Made by a program: the position numbers and the translations under genes
Source of the DNA: Enterococcus asini ATCC 700915
GTDB lineage: Bacteria > Bacillota > Bacilli > Lactobacillales > Enterococcaceae
Length of the DNA stretch: 64,000 nucleotides
Assembly: GCF_000407365.1 (NCBI RefSeq)
Contig: NZ_ASVU01000001.1
Location: 1,955,501 to 2,019,500, forward strand
Reading direction: 5' to 3'
Shown here: piece after piece, positions 23,290 to 31,741 of the stretch
Layout: every line of letters begins with the position of its first letter
How positions within the stretch are numbered: the stretch's first letter is position 1
The notes under the pieces: model-generated
Databases searched by the model: none
The model's input: the letters and a program-made list of their open reading frames with translations, nothing else
Told to the model about the DNA's origin: nothing

Positions 23290-26200
23290 TTGTGCTATAT
23301 GAGAAAACTGAATCAAACTTCAATAATAATGGTCTCGTTGTCCTTGATGATTATGTCGTAAGCCCAGTTGTTTCCGAACAACTCAATGGGCTTTTTTCTT
23401 TGGAGTTCGATTATCCAATTCACGCCAAGGCAAGCGACAAACTTCGACCTGAGATGATAGTGAAATGCCCTGCACCTGAACTTCAAGACCAACTTTTCCG
23501 AATCGTTGAACGTGATGATTCGCTTGGTGATTTCGTCCATATCGTAGCCCATCACATTTTCTATGACTTGGCAAAGAATCTGATTGAAGATACCTATATC
23601 GTCAATAAGAATGGTTCTGGAGCACTGACACAGCTACTAGGTGCAACAGCAGTCAGTCACTCGTTCACTGGAACGTCCAATATCACGACCGTAAACAACG
23701 TCCGCTTGGTGCGTTTGAATCCAGTTGAGGTCTTGCTTGATAGTGACCTGGATAATGGCTATCGAGCTCGATACGGTGGCGATATTGTTCGAGATAACTT
23801 TTCGATTGCCATGCTTGCCCATCGTGGCAGTGATAATGGTGTCCAGATACGAGACAAGAAGAACCTCACAGGTTATAACGCTGATTTGGACTATTCGTCT
23901 ATCGTCACTCGCATTATGCCTGAGGGCTATGATGGACTGTTCTTGCCTGAGAAATATGTCGATAGTCCACTCATCAATAACTACGTTAGTCCAAAAATCA
24001 AGGTCATCAAATACGACAACGTCAAGGTGGGCGATAAAGAAGGCGAGTTTGCGACTAAGGAACTAGCCTATGAAGAGCTCAGACGACTTGCAGCACTGGA
24101 ATTTACTGTAGGTCACATTGACTTGCCGACTGCGACCTATGATGTGGAATTTGCCCCACTGGAACGAACCGAGGAATACAAAGCCTTCTCAAGTCTTGAG
24201 ACCATCTATCTTGGGGACACGGTTTCCGTCATTCACGCAGAAGACGGATTTAATGTGACGGCTCGAATGGTTGAGTACAAGTATGATCCACTCTTGAAGG
24301 CTTTCATTTCCATCACGCTTGGAAACATCATGCCGAAATTCACGGATGTGGCGAAGGACATCAAGAAGGTTGATACCAAGGTGGAACAAGCCAAAGACGA
24401 TGCCAACTATGCACTAACGGCAGCTAATGGCAAGAACACCAACTTTTATGGTCCGGACACACCTGTTAATCCGAAACTTGGAGATGTTTGGTACAAAGAG
24501 AACGGTGACAAGCTAGAAATGTGGGTTTATGAAATTCGTGATGGCGTGACACAGTGGTACGCTTTGGCAAATGACCTGACAGCTGAAGAAGTGAAACAAG
24601 CAGTAGCTCAGGCTCAAGAGGAATCTGCTGATGCTTTGGAGAAGGCAAACACCGCCTTTGATGAAGCAATGACCGCCTTGGAAAATGCTAACCAAGCGAA
24701 CTCAACCGCAAATTCTGCCAGTCAAGCCGCTGACTCTGCTTTCAATAAATCGGTGAAATCATCAGTCGTAACCTATTCGGCTGGCACCAGTGGTACGACA
24801 GCACCAACGTCAGGTTGGCAAAGCACCGTGCCGTCTGTTTCAGCAACCCAGTATCTCTGGACGAGAACAGTCTTTACACTGCAAGACAACTCCACAACCA
24901 CTTCCTATTCGGTTTCTAAGAAAGGAGCCAAAGGGGATAAGGGAGATACAGGCGACACGGGGGCGACTGGGGCAACAGGTAGTCCAGGAACGAATGGTGC
25001 TCCGGGGCAAAATGCGCCAACCATTACCTCAGTTCGTGAGCAGTTTTACCTCTCGACTTCAAGTACCAGTCAAACAGGTGGTTCATGGTCAAACACCATT
25101 CCGACTTGGGCGAACGGTAAATATTACTGGACAAGAGTGGTGACGACTTATTCGGATAGCACAACCACAACTTCAACGGCAGTTCTCGACCAAGGGTTGA
25201 ACCAATCATTGGTAACAGCCCTTGAAGCAAAATCTGCAACCGAAACATTGACCACTACCGTAAGTCAACATGCCACAAAAATTGAACTGGCTGCGACCAA
25301 CATCACGAATCTCCAAGGACGGATGACAACTGCTGAGTCGACACTTACCGTTCAGGCAGGTCAGATAGCTGCCAAAGCGAGTCAAACTTCGGTAGATTCG
25401 CTAACTGGCAGAATCTCGAGTGCCGAATCGAGTCTGACGGTTCAAGCAGGACAAATTGCTTCTAAGGCCAGTCAAAGTTCAGTAGATAGCCTAACAGGTC
25501 GAGTGACGTCAGCCGAAACACTCATTCAACAAACATCAAACACCATGCTTTTGAAAGTATCTGAACTCCAAGAAGAAATTGGTGTTCCCTTCAAAGTCAA
25601 GAACTGGGAACAAGGCTCTCTCAGCACGTCTGATGGTTCGGAGATTTCTGCAACCAACTACCTTCGTTCTGAGTATATTGATGTAGCAGAAGGGGACAAG
25701 CTCATCGGTCAAAGACGTGACGGGTCGTCCTTAACGGTTTACTACCATTACTATGGTTTCACTTTGCCTTATGTAGACTATGTGCCAGCTGCGAAACAAT
25801 ATGTCGAGAAGTTGGTGGTTGGGACTTATGACAATACGACTATCGTTGATTATCTCAACTCAAAGGCAGTTGAAACCTTATCCATCACAGGTTCAGTCAC
25901 CTCTAATCCTTATGCCTCAGCAGAAGACTATCTGGTGATTTACAAGCTACCAATGGGTGGAAGAGCACTACCAAACACCATCACTTGGAATGGTCGAAAA
26001 GATACGTCTGATAACATCGTCTTGCTTTATGCGGGTGGGACGTGGCAACAAATCGACACGGTCACGAACTCAAGCAATGCCATTCATACGTGGAACATCA
26101 CACCTGAACAAATCTCAGGAATGCTTGGCGACTACGTTTATATTGCTTTCTTCTCAATCAAAAACGGCTCGTATGCGGGAATTTACAATGCGACTACGAG

Positions 26201-27365
26201 TCCATTCACCATGAACCCAATGGACGAATCCACTTATACCCAGATTTCCTATCAGAGTTCATCTGGTGTGGTAACTGTGCCGAGTAATGCGATGAAACTC
26301 AGGGTACGAGTGAACACGACTATAAAACCTGATGAGTATGATGGAAATGTTTTCTCGGCTACTGTTAGGGAGGACTACACAAAAGCCAACACCGTATATT
26401 CGGCCATTATGATGCAAAAGGACATCATCAACCTCCGAGTGGGTAAAGGCGATGTGATTAACCAAATCAATATTTCACCTGAAAGCATTTTGATTGCAGG
26501 GAACAAAGTCCATATCACAGGTCAAACAACCATTGATAGTGGGGTGATTACTTCAGCGATGATTGGTAGTGCAGCGATTACCACAGCAAAGATTGCGGAT
26601 GCAGCCATCACGAGTGCCAAAATCGCAAGCCTTGATGCGGGGAAGATTACCACGGGTACACTTTCGGCTAGTCGCATAGCCGCAAGTTCCATTACGGCAG
26701 ACAAACTCGCAGCCAATATTCTTACTGCAATCACGGCAAGTAGCTCCATTCGAATCACAGGAACAACTATCGGCTACTATTCAGGAAGTACCCTTGTAAC
26801 GGAAATTAACTCCCAAGGGATGACGATAAGGCGTGGTGGGACAACGGTTGGTACGATAGGTGCGAACAACATCAGCGGGCATACCGATTGGCGAGGCTTG
26901 GTCTTTGACCTTGAATACGGCACGGAGTATATGACGTGGGCACATAAGGATAGTTCCAGTGCATCAAGTTATACCACCAAGCTCATCTGGTATGCGAGAA
27001 AGCTTGAGAACGGAAAAGAGAAGGGATTTCATTTCTCGGATACGATTAATTTCAATGGTAATCCATTTGGCGTTTCCTACAGCGATGGAACAGGCTACTA
27101 TCTCAAGATTTCAACCATTAACCTTGGTAGTGGGGTTACACCATATCTGGTGAGAAGTGGTGGAACAGCAGGCATTTATTTTGGTGGCTCCATGCTTCAT
27201 TTGTGTTCAGGTGGGAAATGGTTTGATGTGAAAGCCATGCTTGAGATTTGCTTAAAACTGGCAGGTAAGACCATCGCCTTTCCAAGTGGGATTGATAGCA
27301 CGGGGAAAATAACGGGTTACTATAATGCGATTGCGATGCCAACGATTAGTACGTGGACAGCTTAA
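23286..27365 (+). CDS. Giant tail-tip / tail endopeptidase fibre protein
   Basis: A 1359-aa tail-tip protein. Residues 1-370 match the prophage tail endopeptidase/Tal region (YEKTESNFNNNGLVVLDDYV, QLNGLFSLEFDYPI, ILVDLAKNLIED-like hub). A linker with LGDVWYKENGDKLEMWVYEIRDG follows, then a coiled coil (QAVAQAQEESADALEKANTAFDEAM). A short collagen-like Gly-X-Y run (KGDKGDTGDTGATGATG...) lies near 546-578. Two near-identical repeats (LTVQAGQIAAKASQTSVDSL / LTVQAGQIASKASQSSVDSL) lie near 690-745, followed by a carbohydrate-binding-like region and a repetitive TTAKIADAAITSAKIASLDAGKI stretch near 1090-1130. ATG 23286 overlaps the Dit stop. It probably carries receptor binding and local wall penetration. 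Confidence 0.88.
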   Translation: MIVLYEKTESNFNNNGLVVLDDYVVSPVVSEQLNGLFSLEFDYPIHAKASDKLRPEMIVKCPAPELQDQLFRIVERDDSLGDFVHIVAHHIFYDLAKNLIEDTYIVNKNGSGALTQLLGATAVSHSFTGTSNITTVNNVRLVRLNPVEVLLDSDLDNGYRARYGGDIVRDNFSIAMLAHRGSDNGVQIRDKKNLTGYNADLDYSSIVTRIMPEGYDGLFLPEKYVDSPLINNYVSPKIKVIKYDNVKVGDKEGEFATKELAYEELRRLAALEFTVGHIDLPTATYDVEFAPLERTEEYKAFSSLETIYLGDTVSVIHAEDGFNVTARMVEYKYDPLLKAFISITLGNIMPKFTDVAKDIKKVDTKVEQAKDDANYALTAANGKNTNFYGPDTPVNPKLGDVWYKENGDKLEMWVYEIRDGVTQWYALANDLTAEEVKQAVAQAQEESADALEKANTAFDEAMTALENANQANSTANSASQAADSAFNKSVKSSVVTYSAGTSGTTAPTSGWQSTVPSVSATQYLWTRTVFTLQDNSTTTSYSVSKKGAKGDKGDTGDTGATGATGSPGTNGAPGQNAPTITSVREQFYLSTSSTSQTGGSWSNTIPTWANGKYYWTRVVTTYSDSTTTTSTAVLDQGLNQSLVTALEAKSATETLTTTVSQHATKIELAATNITNLQGRMTTAESTLTVQAGQIAAKASQTSVDSLTGRISSAESSLTVQAGQIASKASQSSVDSLTGRVTSAETLIQQTSNTMLLKVSELQEEIGVPFKVKNWEQGSLSTSDGSEISATNYLRSEYIDVAEGDKLIGQRRDGSSLTVYYHYYGFTLPYVDYVPAAKQYVEKLVVGTYDNTTIVDYLNSKAVETLSITGSVTSNPYASAEDYLVIYKLPMGGRALPNTITWNGRKDTSDNIVLLYAGGTWQQIDTVTNSSNAIHTWNITPEQISGMLGDYVYIAFFSIKNGSYAGIYNATTSPFTMNPMDESTYTQISYQSSSGVVTVPSNAMKLRVRVNTTIKPDEYDGNVFSATVREDYTKANTVYSAIMMQKDIINLRVGKGDVINQINISPESILIAGNKVHITGQTTIDSGVITSAMIGSAAITTAKIADAAITSAKIASLDAGKITTGTLSASRIAASSITADKLAANILTAITASSSIRITGTTIGYYSGSTLVTEINSQGMTIRRGGTTVGTIGANNISGHTDWRGLVFDLEYGTEYMTWAHKDSSSASSYTTKLIWYARKLENGKEKGFHFSDTINFNGNPFGVSYSDGTGYYLKISTINLGSGVTPYLVRSGGTAGIYFGGSMLHLCSGGKWFDVKAMLEICLKLAGKTIAFPSGIDSTGKITGYYNAIAMPTISTWTA

Positions 27366-27378
27366 GGAGGTGGATGAT

Positions 27379-27552
27379 TTGGACGATTGGATTCTAGAGA
27401 AACCTAACAACACGATTGAGCCTGATTCGGAAGAATGCGAACAGCCAACACAAGTAGATGTCGATATGGTGGACCTGCTTGTAATGGTGGTGGACGACCT
27501 CTGCGTTCAGGTAGGCGAATTAAAGGAGAAGATGAAAGATGCTAAAGATTAA
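27379..27552 (+). CDS. Short acidic phage protein after the tail-tip gene
   Basis: A 57-aa, strongly acidic protein (DDWILEKPNNTIEPDSEECEQPTQVDVDMVDLL...) ending in a coiled-coil-like KEKMKDAKD. The TTG start is 8 bases after AAGGAGG; the longer frame from 27325 would overlap the tail-tip gene and has no ribosome site. It is coupled to the DUF1617 gene by a 14-base overlap. Small proteins in this slot are common in streptococcal and enterococcal phages but have no assigned role. Confidence 0.65.
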   Translation: MDDWILEKPNNTIEPDSEECEQPTQVDVDMVDLLVMVVDDLCVQVGELKEKMKDAKD

Positions 27553-27958
27553 AAACGAAGAATTGGTTGACGTGATCACCTTTCTTGAAGAATTTGAGCT
27601 TCAACCAAAAGTCAGCCGAGTGCGAACCAAACTCGTCAAGCTAATCCGTGAGAAGATTGATGAACTCTACAAGGACGAGGTGGAGTTGTTACAACGGTTC
27701 GGAAAGAAAGACGAGGAGGGTAACCTCATCCAAGACAATGGAAACTTCTCGCTTTTGCCTGAAACCGCAGCCGAGTACCATAAAGAAAAGGCAGATTTGT
27801 TGAATGAGGATTCCGTCATTGATGTGGCGGAACTTCATAGCAAACTGCCTTTATTGATTGGTGGGTTGGAAGATAGTGAGGTTACGATATCAGGTAAAAA
27901 AGCTGAGACGTTGGAGCTGGTCTTGGAATTATTGGAAACAGAAGTTAAAGGCGTTTAG
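27539..27958 (+). CDS. DUF1617 phage protein
   Basis: A 139-aa protein of the DUF1617 type found just upstream of holins. It is mainly helical and charged (MLKIKNEELVDVITFLEEFELQPKVSRVRTKLVKLI, then LYKDEVELLQRFGKKDEEGN, then LPETAAEYHKEKADLLNEDSVIDVAE). It starts after AAAGGAGAAGATGAAAG inside the previous gene. Its stop codon lies within a strong terminator hairpin (27948-27980), so termination and the end of the ORF share bases. The function is unknown. Confidence 0.8.
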   Translation: MLKIKNEELVDVITFLEEFELQPKVSRVRTKLVKLIREKIDELYKDEVELLQRFGKKDEEGNLIQDNGNFSLLPETAAEYHKEKADLLNEDSVIDVAELHSKLPLLIGGLEDSEVTISGKKAETLELVLELLETEVKGV

Positions 27959-27980
27959 GAGAAATCCTAGATGCCTTTTT
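27948..27980 (+). terminator. Strong hairpin terminator overlapping the DUF1617 stop codon
   Basis: A 13-base stem, AAGGCGTTTAGGA with TCCTAGATGCCTT (two G-U pairs), is closed by a GAAA tetraloop and followed by TTTTT. It separates tail from lysis genes and rules out a holin start at 27971. Confidence 0.85.
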
Positions 27981-28003
27981 CAATACAGAAATGGAGGAAT
28001 GAC

Positions 28004-28423
28004 ATGATGAAACAAACATGGAATCTGATTCAAGCTGCCTTTGTGGCAACTGGTGGATTGGTCGGTTGGTATTTGGGCGGTGTCGATCCATCACTTTATA
28101 CCTTGCTTGCCTTTGTGGTGGTGGACTACATCACGGGAGTCTTGCGTGCCGTTAACGAGAAGAAGGTCTCAAGCCGTATCGGTGCAAAGGGTATCACAAA
28201 GAAGATTTTGATTTTCTTATTGGTTGGTGTCGGTCATATGCTTGATGTGCAGTTGGGGACGGGAAATGTGCTGCGTGATGCGGTGATTTTCTTTTACATC
28301 TCAAACGAGGGCATCTCACTTCTTGAAAATGCCGTAAGCATTGGCTTACCTGTACCAGAGAAAATCAAGGAAGCACTCAAACAATTACACGGTAAGAAGG
28401 AGGACGAATCAAATGGGAATTAG
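28004..28423 (+). CDS. Phage holin (phi105/Cph1-like, toxin-secretion class)
   Basis: A 139-aa holin. Hydrophobic segments are AAFVATGGLVGWYLGGV (near 10-26), LYTLLAFVVVDYITGVLRAV (near 30-50) and ILIFLLVGVGHML (near 70-83), plus a partly hydrophobic DAVIFFYISNEGISLLENAV. The DYITG motif with the following KxxSS.xG..GI.KK is diagnostic of this family. ATG 28004 follows GGAGG; the longer frame would start inside the terminator. The C-terminus is basic/charged. It permeabilises the membrane to release the amidase encoded next, and the genes overlap by 11 bases. Confidence 0.92.
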   Translation: MMKQTWNLIQAAFVATGGLVGWYLGGVDPSLYTLLAFVVVDYITGVLRAVNEKKVSSRIGAKGITKKILIFLLVGVGHMLDVQLGTGNVLRDAVIFFYISNEGISLLENAVSIGLPVPEKIKEALKQLHGKKEDESNGN

Positions 28424-29327
28424 TAGCTTAGCCACCAAATATGGTTTTCAATCTTTCCCTCACTACTCATCAGGACGCAGTGGGGCTAAGGTCAACAAAA
28501 TCGTCATTCATCACATGGCGGGAACGAACTACGACATCGTGCCAAGCATTTGGCAGACTCGTGAGGCATCAGCGCACTACGGAATAGGCAAGAACGGTGA
28601 AATTCGTGCTTACGTGGATGAGAACAATACGGCATGGCACGCTGGTAACTGGAACGCCAATATCTCAAGTATCGGGATTGAAAACTGCAACTCCACGGGT
28701 TCACCTTCTTGGAACGTCAACCAAGCAACCATTGATTCTTGTGCGAAGTTGGTGGCTGATATTGCTAAACGTCATGGTCTTGGGAAACTTGTGGTGAATA
28801 AGAATCTGTTCCCACACAGCTATTTCTCGAGCACCTCTTGTCCCGGTGTTCTGCTTGGGAGTTTACAGTACATTGCAGACAAAGCAAATGCAATAAATAA
28901 TGGCGGAGGTTCATCAACACCAAGTACACCAACAAGTGACTTATATCGTGTTCGCAAATCATGGGCTGATGCCAAATCACAAGTTGGTGCGTATAAAGAT
29001 TTGAACAATGCTAAGCGAACAGCAGATAGTCATTCTGGTTATAAAGTCTATGATCCGAACGGCAATCAAGTGTATCCAACGAGTTCATCAACATCAAACG
29101 TGAAAACTTTAGTGGTTCAAGTAAATGGATTGAATGTTCGTAATAAACCAAGCCTTAGTGGCACAGTTGTTGGATCGTACAATAAAGGAGCAACATGGAC
29201 TCTCCCTAAAACAGAAAAACAAACTATAGCTGATGGTTGGGTCTGGGCACGTTGCCCGATTGGTTATTGTGCTGTTGGAAAGAATACTGGTAAGACCGAA
29301 CCAGATGATTATATATTAATTTCATAG
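28413..29327 (+). CDS. Endolysin: N-acetylmuramoyl-L-alanine amidase with SH3b
   Basis: A 304-aa lysin. The Amidase_2/PGRP domain (residues 1-165) shows NKIVIHHMAGTN with a zinc His, ASAHYGIGKNGEI, TAWHAGNWNANISSIGIENC, and HSYFSSTSCPG with the second His and the Cys. A middle segment LYRVRKSWADAKSQVGAYKDLNNAKRTA (near 182-210) is a SPOR-like module often found in these lysins. The C-terminus is an SH3b wall-binding domain (VNGLNVRNKPSLSGTVVGSY... ADGWVWARC). ATG 28413 is 9 bases after AAGGAGG. It cleaves the amide bond between MurNAc and L-Ala at lysis. Confidence 0.93.
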   Translation: MGISSLATKYGFQSFPHYSSGRSGAKVNKIVIHHMAGTNYDIVPSIWQTREASAHYGIGKNGEIRAYVDENNTAWHAGNWNANISSIGIENCNSTGSPSWNVNQATIDSCAKLVADIAKRHGLGKLVVNKNLFPHSYFSSTSCPGVLLGSLQYIADKANAINNGGGSSTPSTPTSDLYRVRKSWADAKSQVGAYKDLNNAKRTADSHSGYKVYDPNGNQVYPTSSSTSNVKTLVVQVNGLNVRNKPSLSGTVVGSYNKGATWTLPKTEKQTIADGWVWARCPIGYCAVGKNTGKTEPDDYILIS

Positions 29328-29338
29328 AAACAAATTTT

Positions 29339-29382
29339 AAGCCTACGAGAGTGATTAGTTTCATTCTTGTAGGCTTTTTTTT
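29339..29382 (+). terminator. Terminator after the lysis cassette
   Basis: AAGCCTAC...GTGA pairs with TCATTC..GTAGGCTT in a long stem and is followed by eight T residues. It ends the late operon. Confidence 0.9.
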
Positions 29383-29533
29383 GATGCTTAGGGTTTACTT
29401 TCAGGATTTTGGTTCGCCTGTAACTCATAAAGGATAAATGGATTTTCAAGGAGTTGACTTTTTCGTCATGTATTAGGCGAAGGGGTGTACTTTCTTAAAA
29501 ATCCTTTGCCTTAGATTTAGGAGGCGAAAAGCG

Positions 29534-29716
29534 ATGGAAGATAAAACAAAAGAACAACTTAGCATCAATTATTCCAATGAGGCAGCATACTACATTTCTC
29601 AACAAATCCTTCTGAGCTTGCTTGTAGAAGGCAAAATCACCGAGGAAGAATATACAAAAATTGAACAGAAAAACAGGGAAACTTTCAAACCATTTTTATC
29701 TCGGATAATGGCGTGA
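29534..29716 (+). CDS. 60-aa protein preceding the serine recombinases (possible accessory factor)
   Basis: A small protein with INYSNEAAYYISQQILLSLLVEGKITEEEYTKIEQKNRETF, an SHOCT-like helical hairpin (GKITEEEY). It has an excellent AGGAGG site. Similar short ORFs regularly precede multi-recombinase modules in streptococcal and enterococcal mobile elements. A role as a recombination directionality or helper factor is my inference from this position only. It is separated from the lysis terminator by about 150 bases and from the recombinases by 60 bases. Confidence 0.65.
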   Translation: MEDKTKEQLSINYSNEAAYYISQQILLSLLVEGKITEEEYTKIEQKNRETFKPFLSRIMA

Positions 29717-29776
29717 ATCGTTGATATAACGGCACTTTAGAGCTAATATGTCACCTAATAGAAAGGCGGTGAGTTG

Positions 29777-31327
29777 ATGAAAACGATACACAAATTAGAA
29801 CGACCAAAGTTGCCAGAGACTCCTAAATTAAAGGTGGCAGCCTATGCTCGTGTATCAACAGCGAGTGATGAACAATTATCGAGCTTAAAAACTCAGATTA
29901 CTCATTACGAGAACTACATTCAGAAAAACGATCAATGGGAGTACGTTGGTGTCTATTACGATGAGGGGATATCCGGAACAAAAACGGATAAACGCGATGG
30001 TTTGCATCGTCTAATCAATGATGCGGAACATGGAAAAATAGATTTGATACTTACGAAATCTATTTCTAGGTTTTCACGAAATACGGTTGATTGCTTGAAT
30101 TTGGTTCGTAAATTAACTGAAATCGGTGTCACTATGATTTTTGAGAAAGAAAACATCAATACCAGTGATATGGAAAGCGAATTATTACTTTCAATTCTAT
30201 CGAGTTTAGCTGAAAGCGAATCTTACTCACATTCAGAGAACATGAAGTGGGCAAATCGCAAACGTATGGCAAAAGGAAACTATAAAGGTGTTCCACCATA
30301 TGGCTATTGTCGAAAAGGGATTGATTTTCACTTAGTCCCTGATGAAGCAAAAGTGGTAGAGCAAATCTTTCAATGGACACTCAATGGGCTTTCAATGCAT
30401 CAAATTGCATCGAAAATGAATGTGGCAAATATTACAACTAAAAGAGGAGTTAAGTGGCAGGCATCGGGAGTGAGCATTATTTTACATAATATTGTTTATA
30501 CAGGAACGATGATTTTTCAACGTTACTTTAACGATGAGCAGTTTAAGAAACGAAAAAATAATGGTGAGCTTCCAATGTATCGTATTGATAACAATCATCC
30601 TGCTATTGTATCGATGGAAGAATCTGAACGAGTACAAGAAATTATTCGAATCAGGGCAACTTCAAAAGGAAATACGAAAGATGGTAAAAACACGAATCGT
30701 TATGCCTTTTCAAAGAAGGTGCTTTGCGACAAGTGTGGGAATACTTACAAACGAATTCAAACATATTGGAAAGGGAACACTAGGAAAGTTCAATGGGGCT
30801 GTAAGGGGCATTTGAAAGATAAAAACTCTTGCGATGCCCTTCCCATTACGGATGAAAAGTTAAAAATTGCCTATCTCACGATGTTAAATAAGTTGATATT
30901 TGCCCATAAAGTAGTGTTAGAGCCATTGCTTAAACAACAGTCTAACGCTGCCGAATTAGAACGAGCATTGGATGAGATGTCTAACAAAGCATCAGAAATT
31001 GATGAAAAGTTGGAAGTGTTGGCAAGTCTAAATGCATCTGGAATTGTATCAACAAAAACGTCATTTGAAGAGCAAAATAAACTTCAATTGGAATTGAAAA
31101 ATCTTCAAGAGGAGCAACAAAAGATAATCAATTCAGCTAATGGAAAGTCTACACAGAGAATTGAATTAGAAGAACTCTATCGATTTACGAAACGAAGTAA
31201 TATGCTGACGGAATGGGAAGAATCATTGTTCTCAAGGTTTGCAGATCAAGTCATTGTTTACAACCGACAAGAAGTAGGCTTTAAGTTAAAATGCGGGTTG
31301 ATTTTGAAAGAGAGGTTACCAGAATGA
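29777..31327 (+). CDS. Large serine recombinase 1
   Basis: A 516-aa large serine recombinase. The N-terminal resolvase domain starts with VAAYARVSTASDEQLSSLKTQ, whose Ser (in ARVST, near residue 26) is the nucleophile. The signatures YDEGISGTKTDKRDGLHRLI and ITKSISRFSRNTVD-type (LTKSISRFSRN) follow. A recombinase domain (PPYGYCRKGIDFHLVPDEAKVVEQIF, from about 175) and a zinc ribbon (CDKCGNTYKRI near 317, with CKGHL/C further on) follow, then a coiled coil near 390-460. It overlaps the next gene by ATGA. It probably acts with the next two genes to integrate and excise the prophage. Confidence 0.92.
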   Translation: MKTIHKLERPKLPETPKLKVAAYARVSTASDEQLSSLKTQITHYENYIQKNDQWEYVGVYYDEGISGTKTDKRDGLHRLINDAEHGKIDLILTKSISRFSRNTVDCLNLVRKLTEIGVTMIFEKENINTSDMESELLLSILSSLAESESYSHSENMKWANRKRMAKGNYKGVPPYGYCRKGIDFHLVPDEAKVVEQIFQWTLNGLSMHQIASKMNVANITTKRGVKWQASGVSIILHNIVYTGTMIFQRYFNDEQFKKRKNNGELPMYRIDNNHPAIVSMEESERVQEIIRIRATSKGNTKDGKNTNRYAFSKKVLCDKCGNTYKRIQTYWKGNTRKVQWGCKGHLKDKNSCDALPITDEKLKIAYLTMLNKLIFAHKVVLEPLLKQQSNAAELERALDEMSNKASEIDEKLEVLASLNASGIVSTKTSFEEQNKLQLELKNLQEEQQKIINSANGKSTQRIELEELYRFTKRSNMLTEWEESLFSRFADQVIVYNRQEVGFKLKCGLILKERLPE

Positions 31328-31740
31328 ATAATACGATGCCATACGGCTATACCATAAAGAATGGGGCAATAATTGCAGATGAGTTACGGTCAAATCAAGT
31401 ACAAGATTTCTTTAGATTGTATCTTGATGGTCTGGGGCTGAAAGAAGCAGGAAAACAATCTGGTATCAACAAACAACACTCAGTAATGAAACACATTTTG
31501 ATGAATGAAATTTACTTAGGTACAGAAATTTACCCACAAATTATTGATGACGATGCATTTCACCAAGCTCATCTGGAACAGGAAAAGCGTGGGAAACACC
31601 TTAGAAAACCGCAAAAAGCAAAACCTGTCGAAAGAAAAGAGATACCTATCCAGTTTGAAATGGGTGCGGTAATTGAAACATATTCCGACCCATTCAAACA
31701 GGCTCAATATGCATATTCAAAAATTAAGGAGGCAAAATGA
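31324..31740 (+). CDS. Small recombinase-like protein without catalytic domain
   Basis: A 138-aa protein. MPYGYTIKNGAIIADELRSNQVQDFFRLYLDGLGLKEAGKQSGI followed by HILMNEIYLGTEIYPQIIDDDAFHQAH matches the DNA-binding 'Recombinase' domain of large serine recombinases. The N-terminal resolvase domain with the catalytic Ser is absent. Its ATG overlaps the stop of recombinase 1, and AAGGAGG for recombinase 3 lies within its last codons. Such middle proteins are found in three-recombinase modules and may guide site choice. The role is inferred. Confidence 0.8.
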   Translation: MNNTMPYGYTIKNGAIIADELRSNQVQDFFRLYLDGLGLKEAGKQSGINKQHSVMKHILMNEIYLGTEIYPQIIDDDAFHQAHLEQEKRGKHLRKPQKAKPVERKEIPIQFEMGAVIETYSDPFKQAQYAYSKIKEAK

Positions 31741-31741
31741 A

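Noticed and set aside
25320-25520. Repeats in the tail-tip gene as a CRISPR-like array
   Set aside because: They are in-frame protein repeats with no unique spacers and no cas genes.
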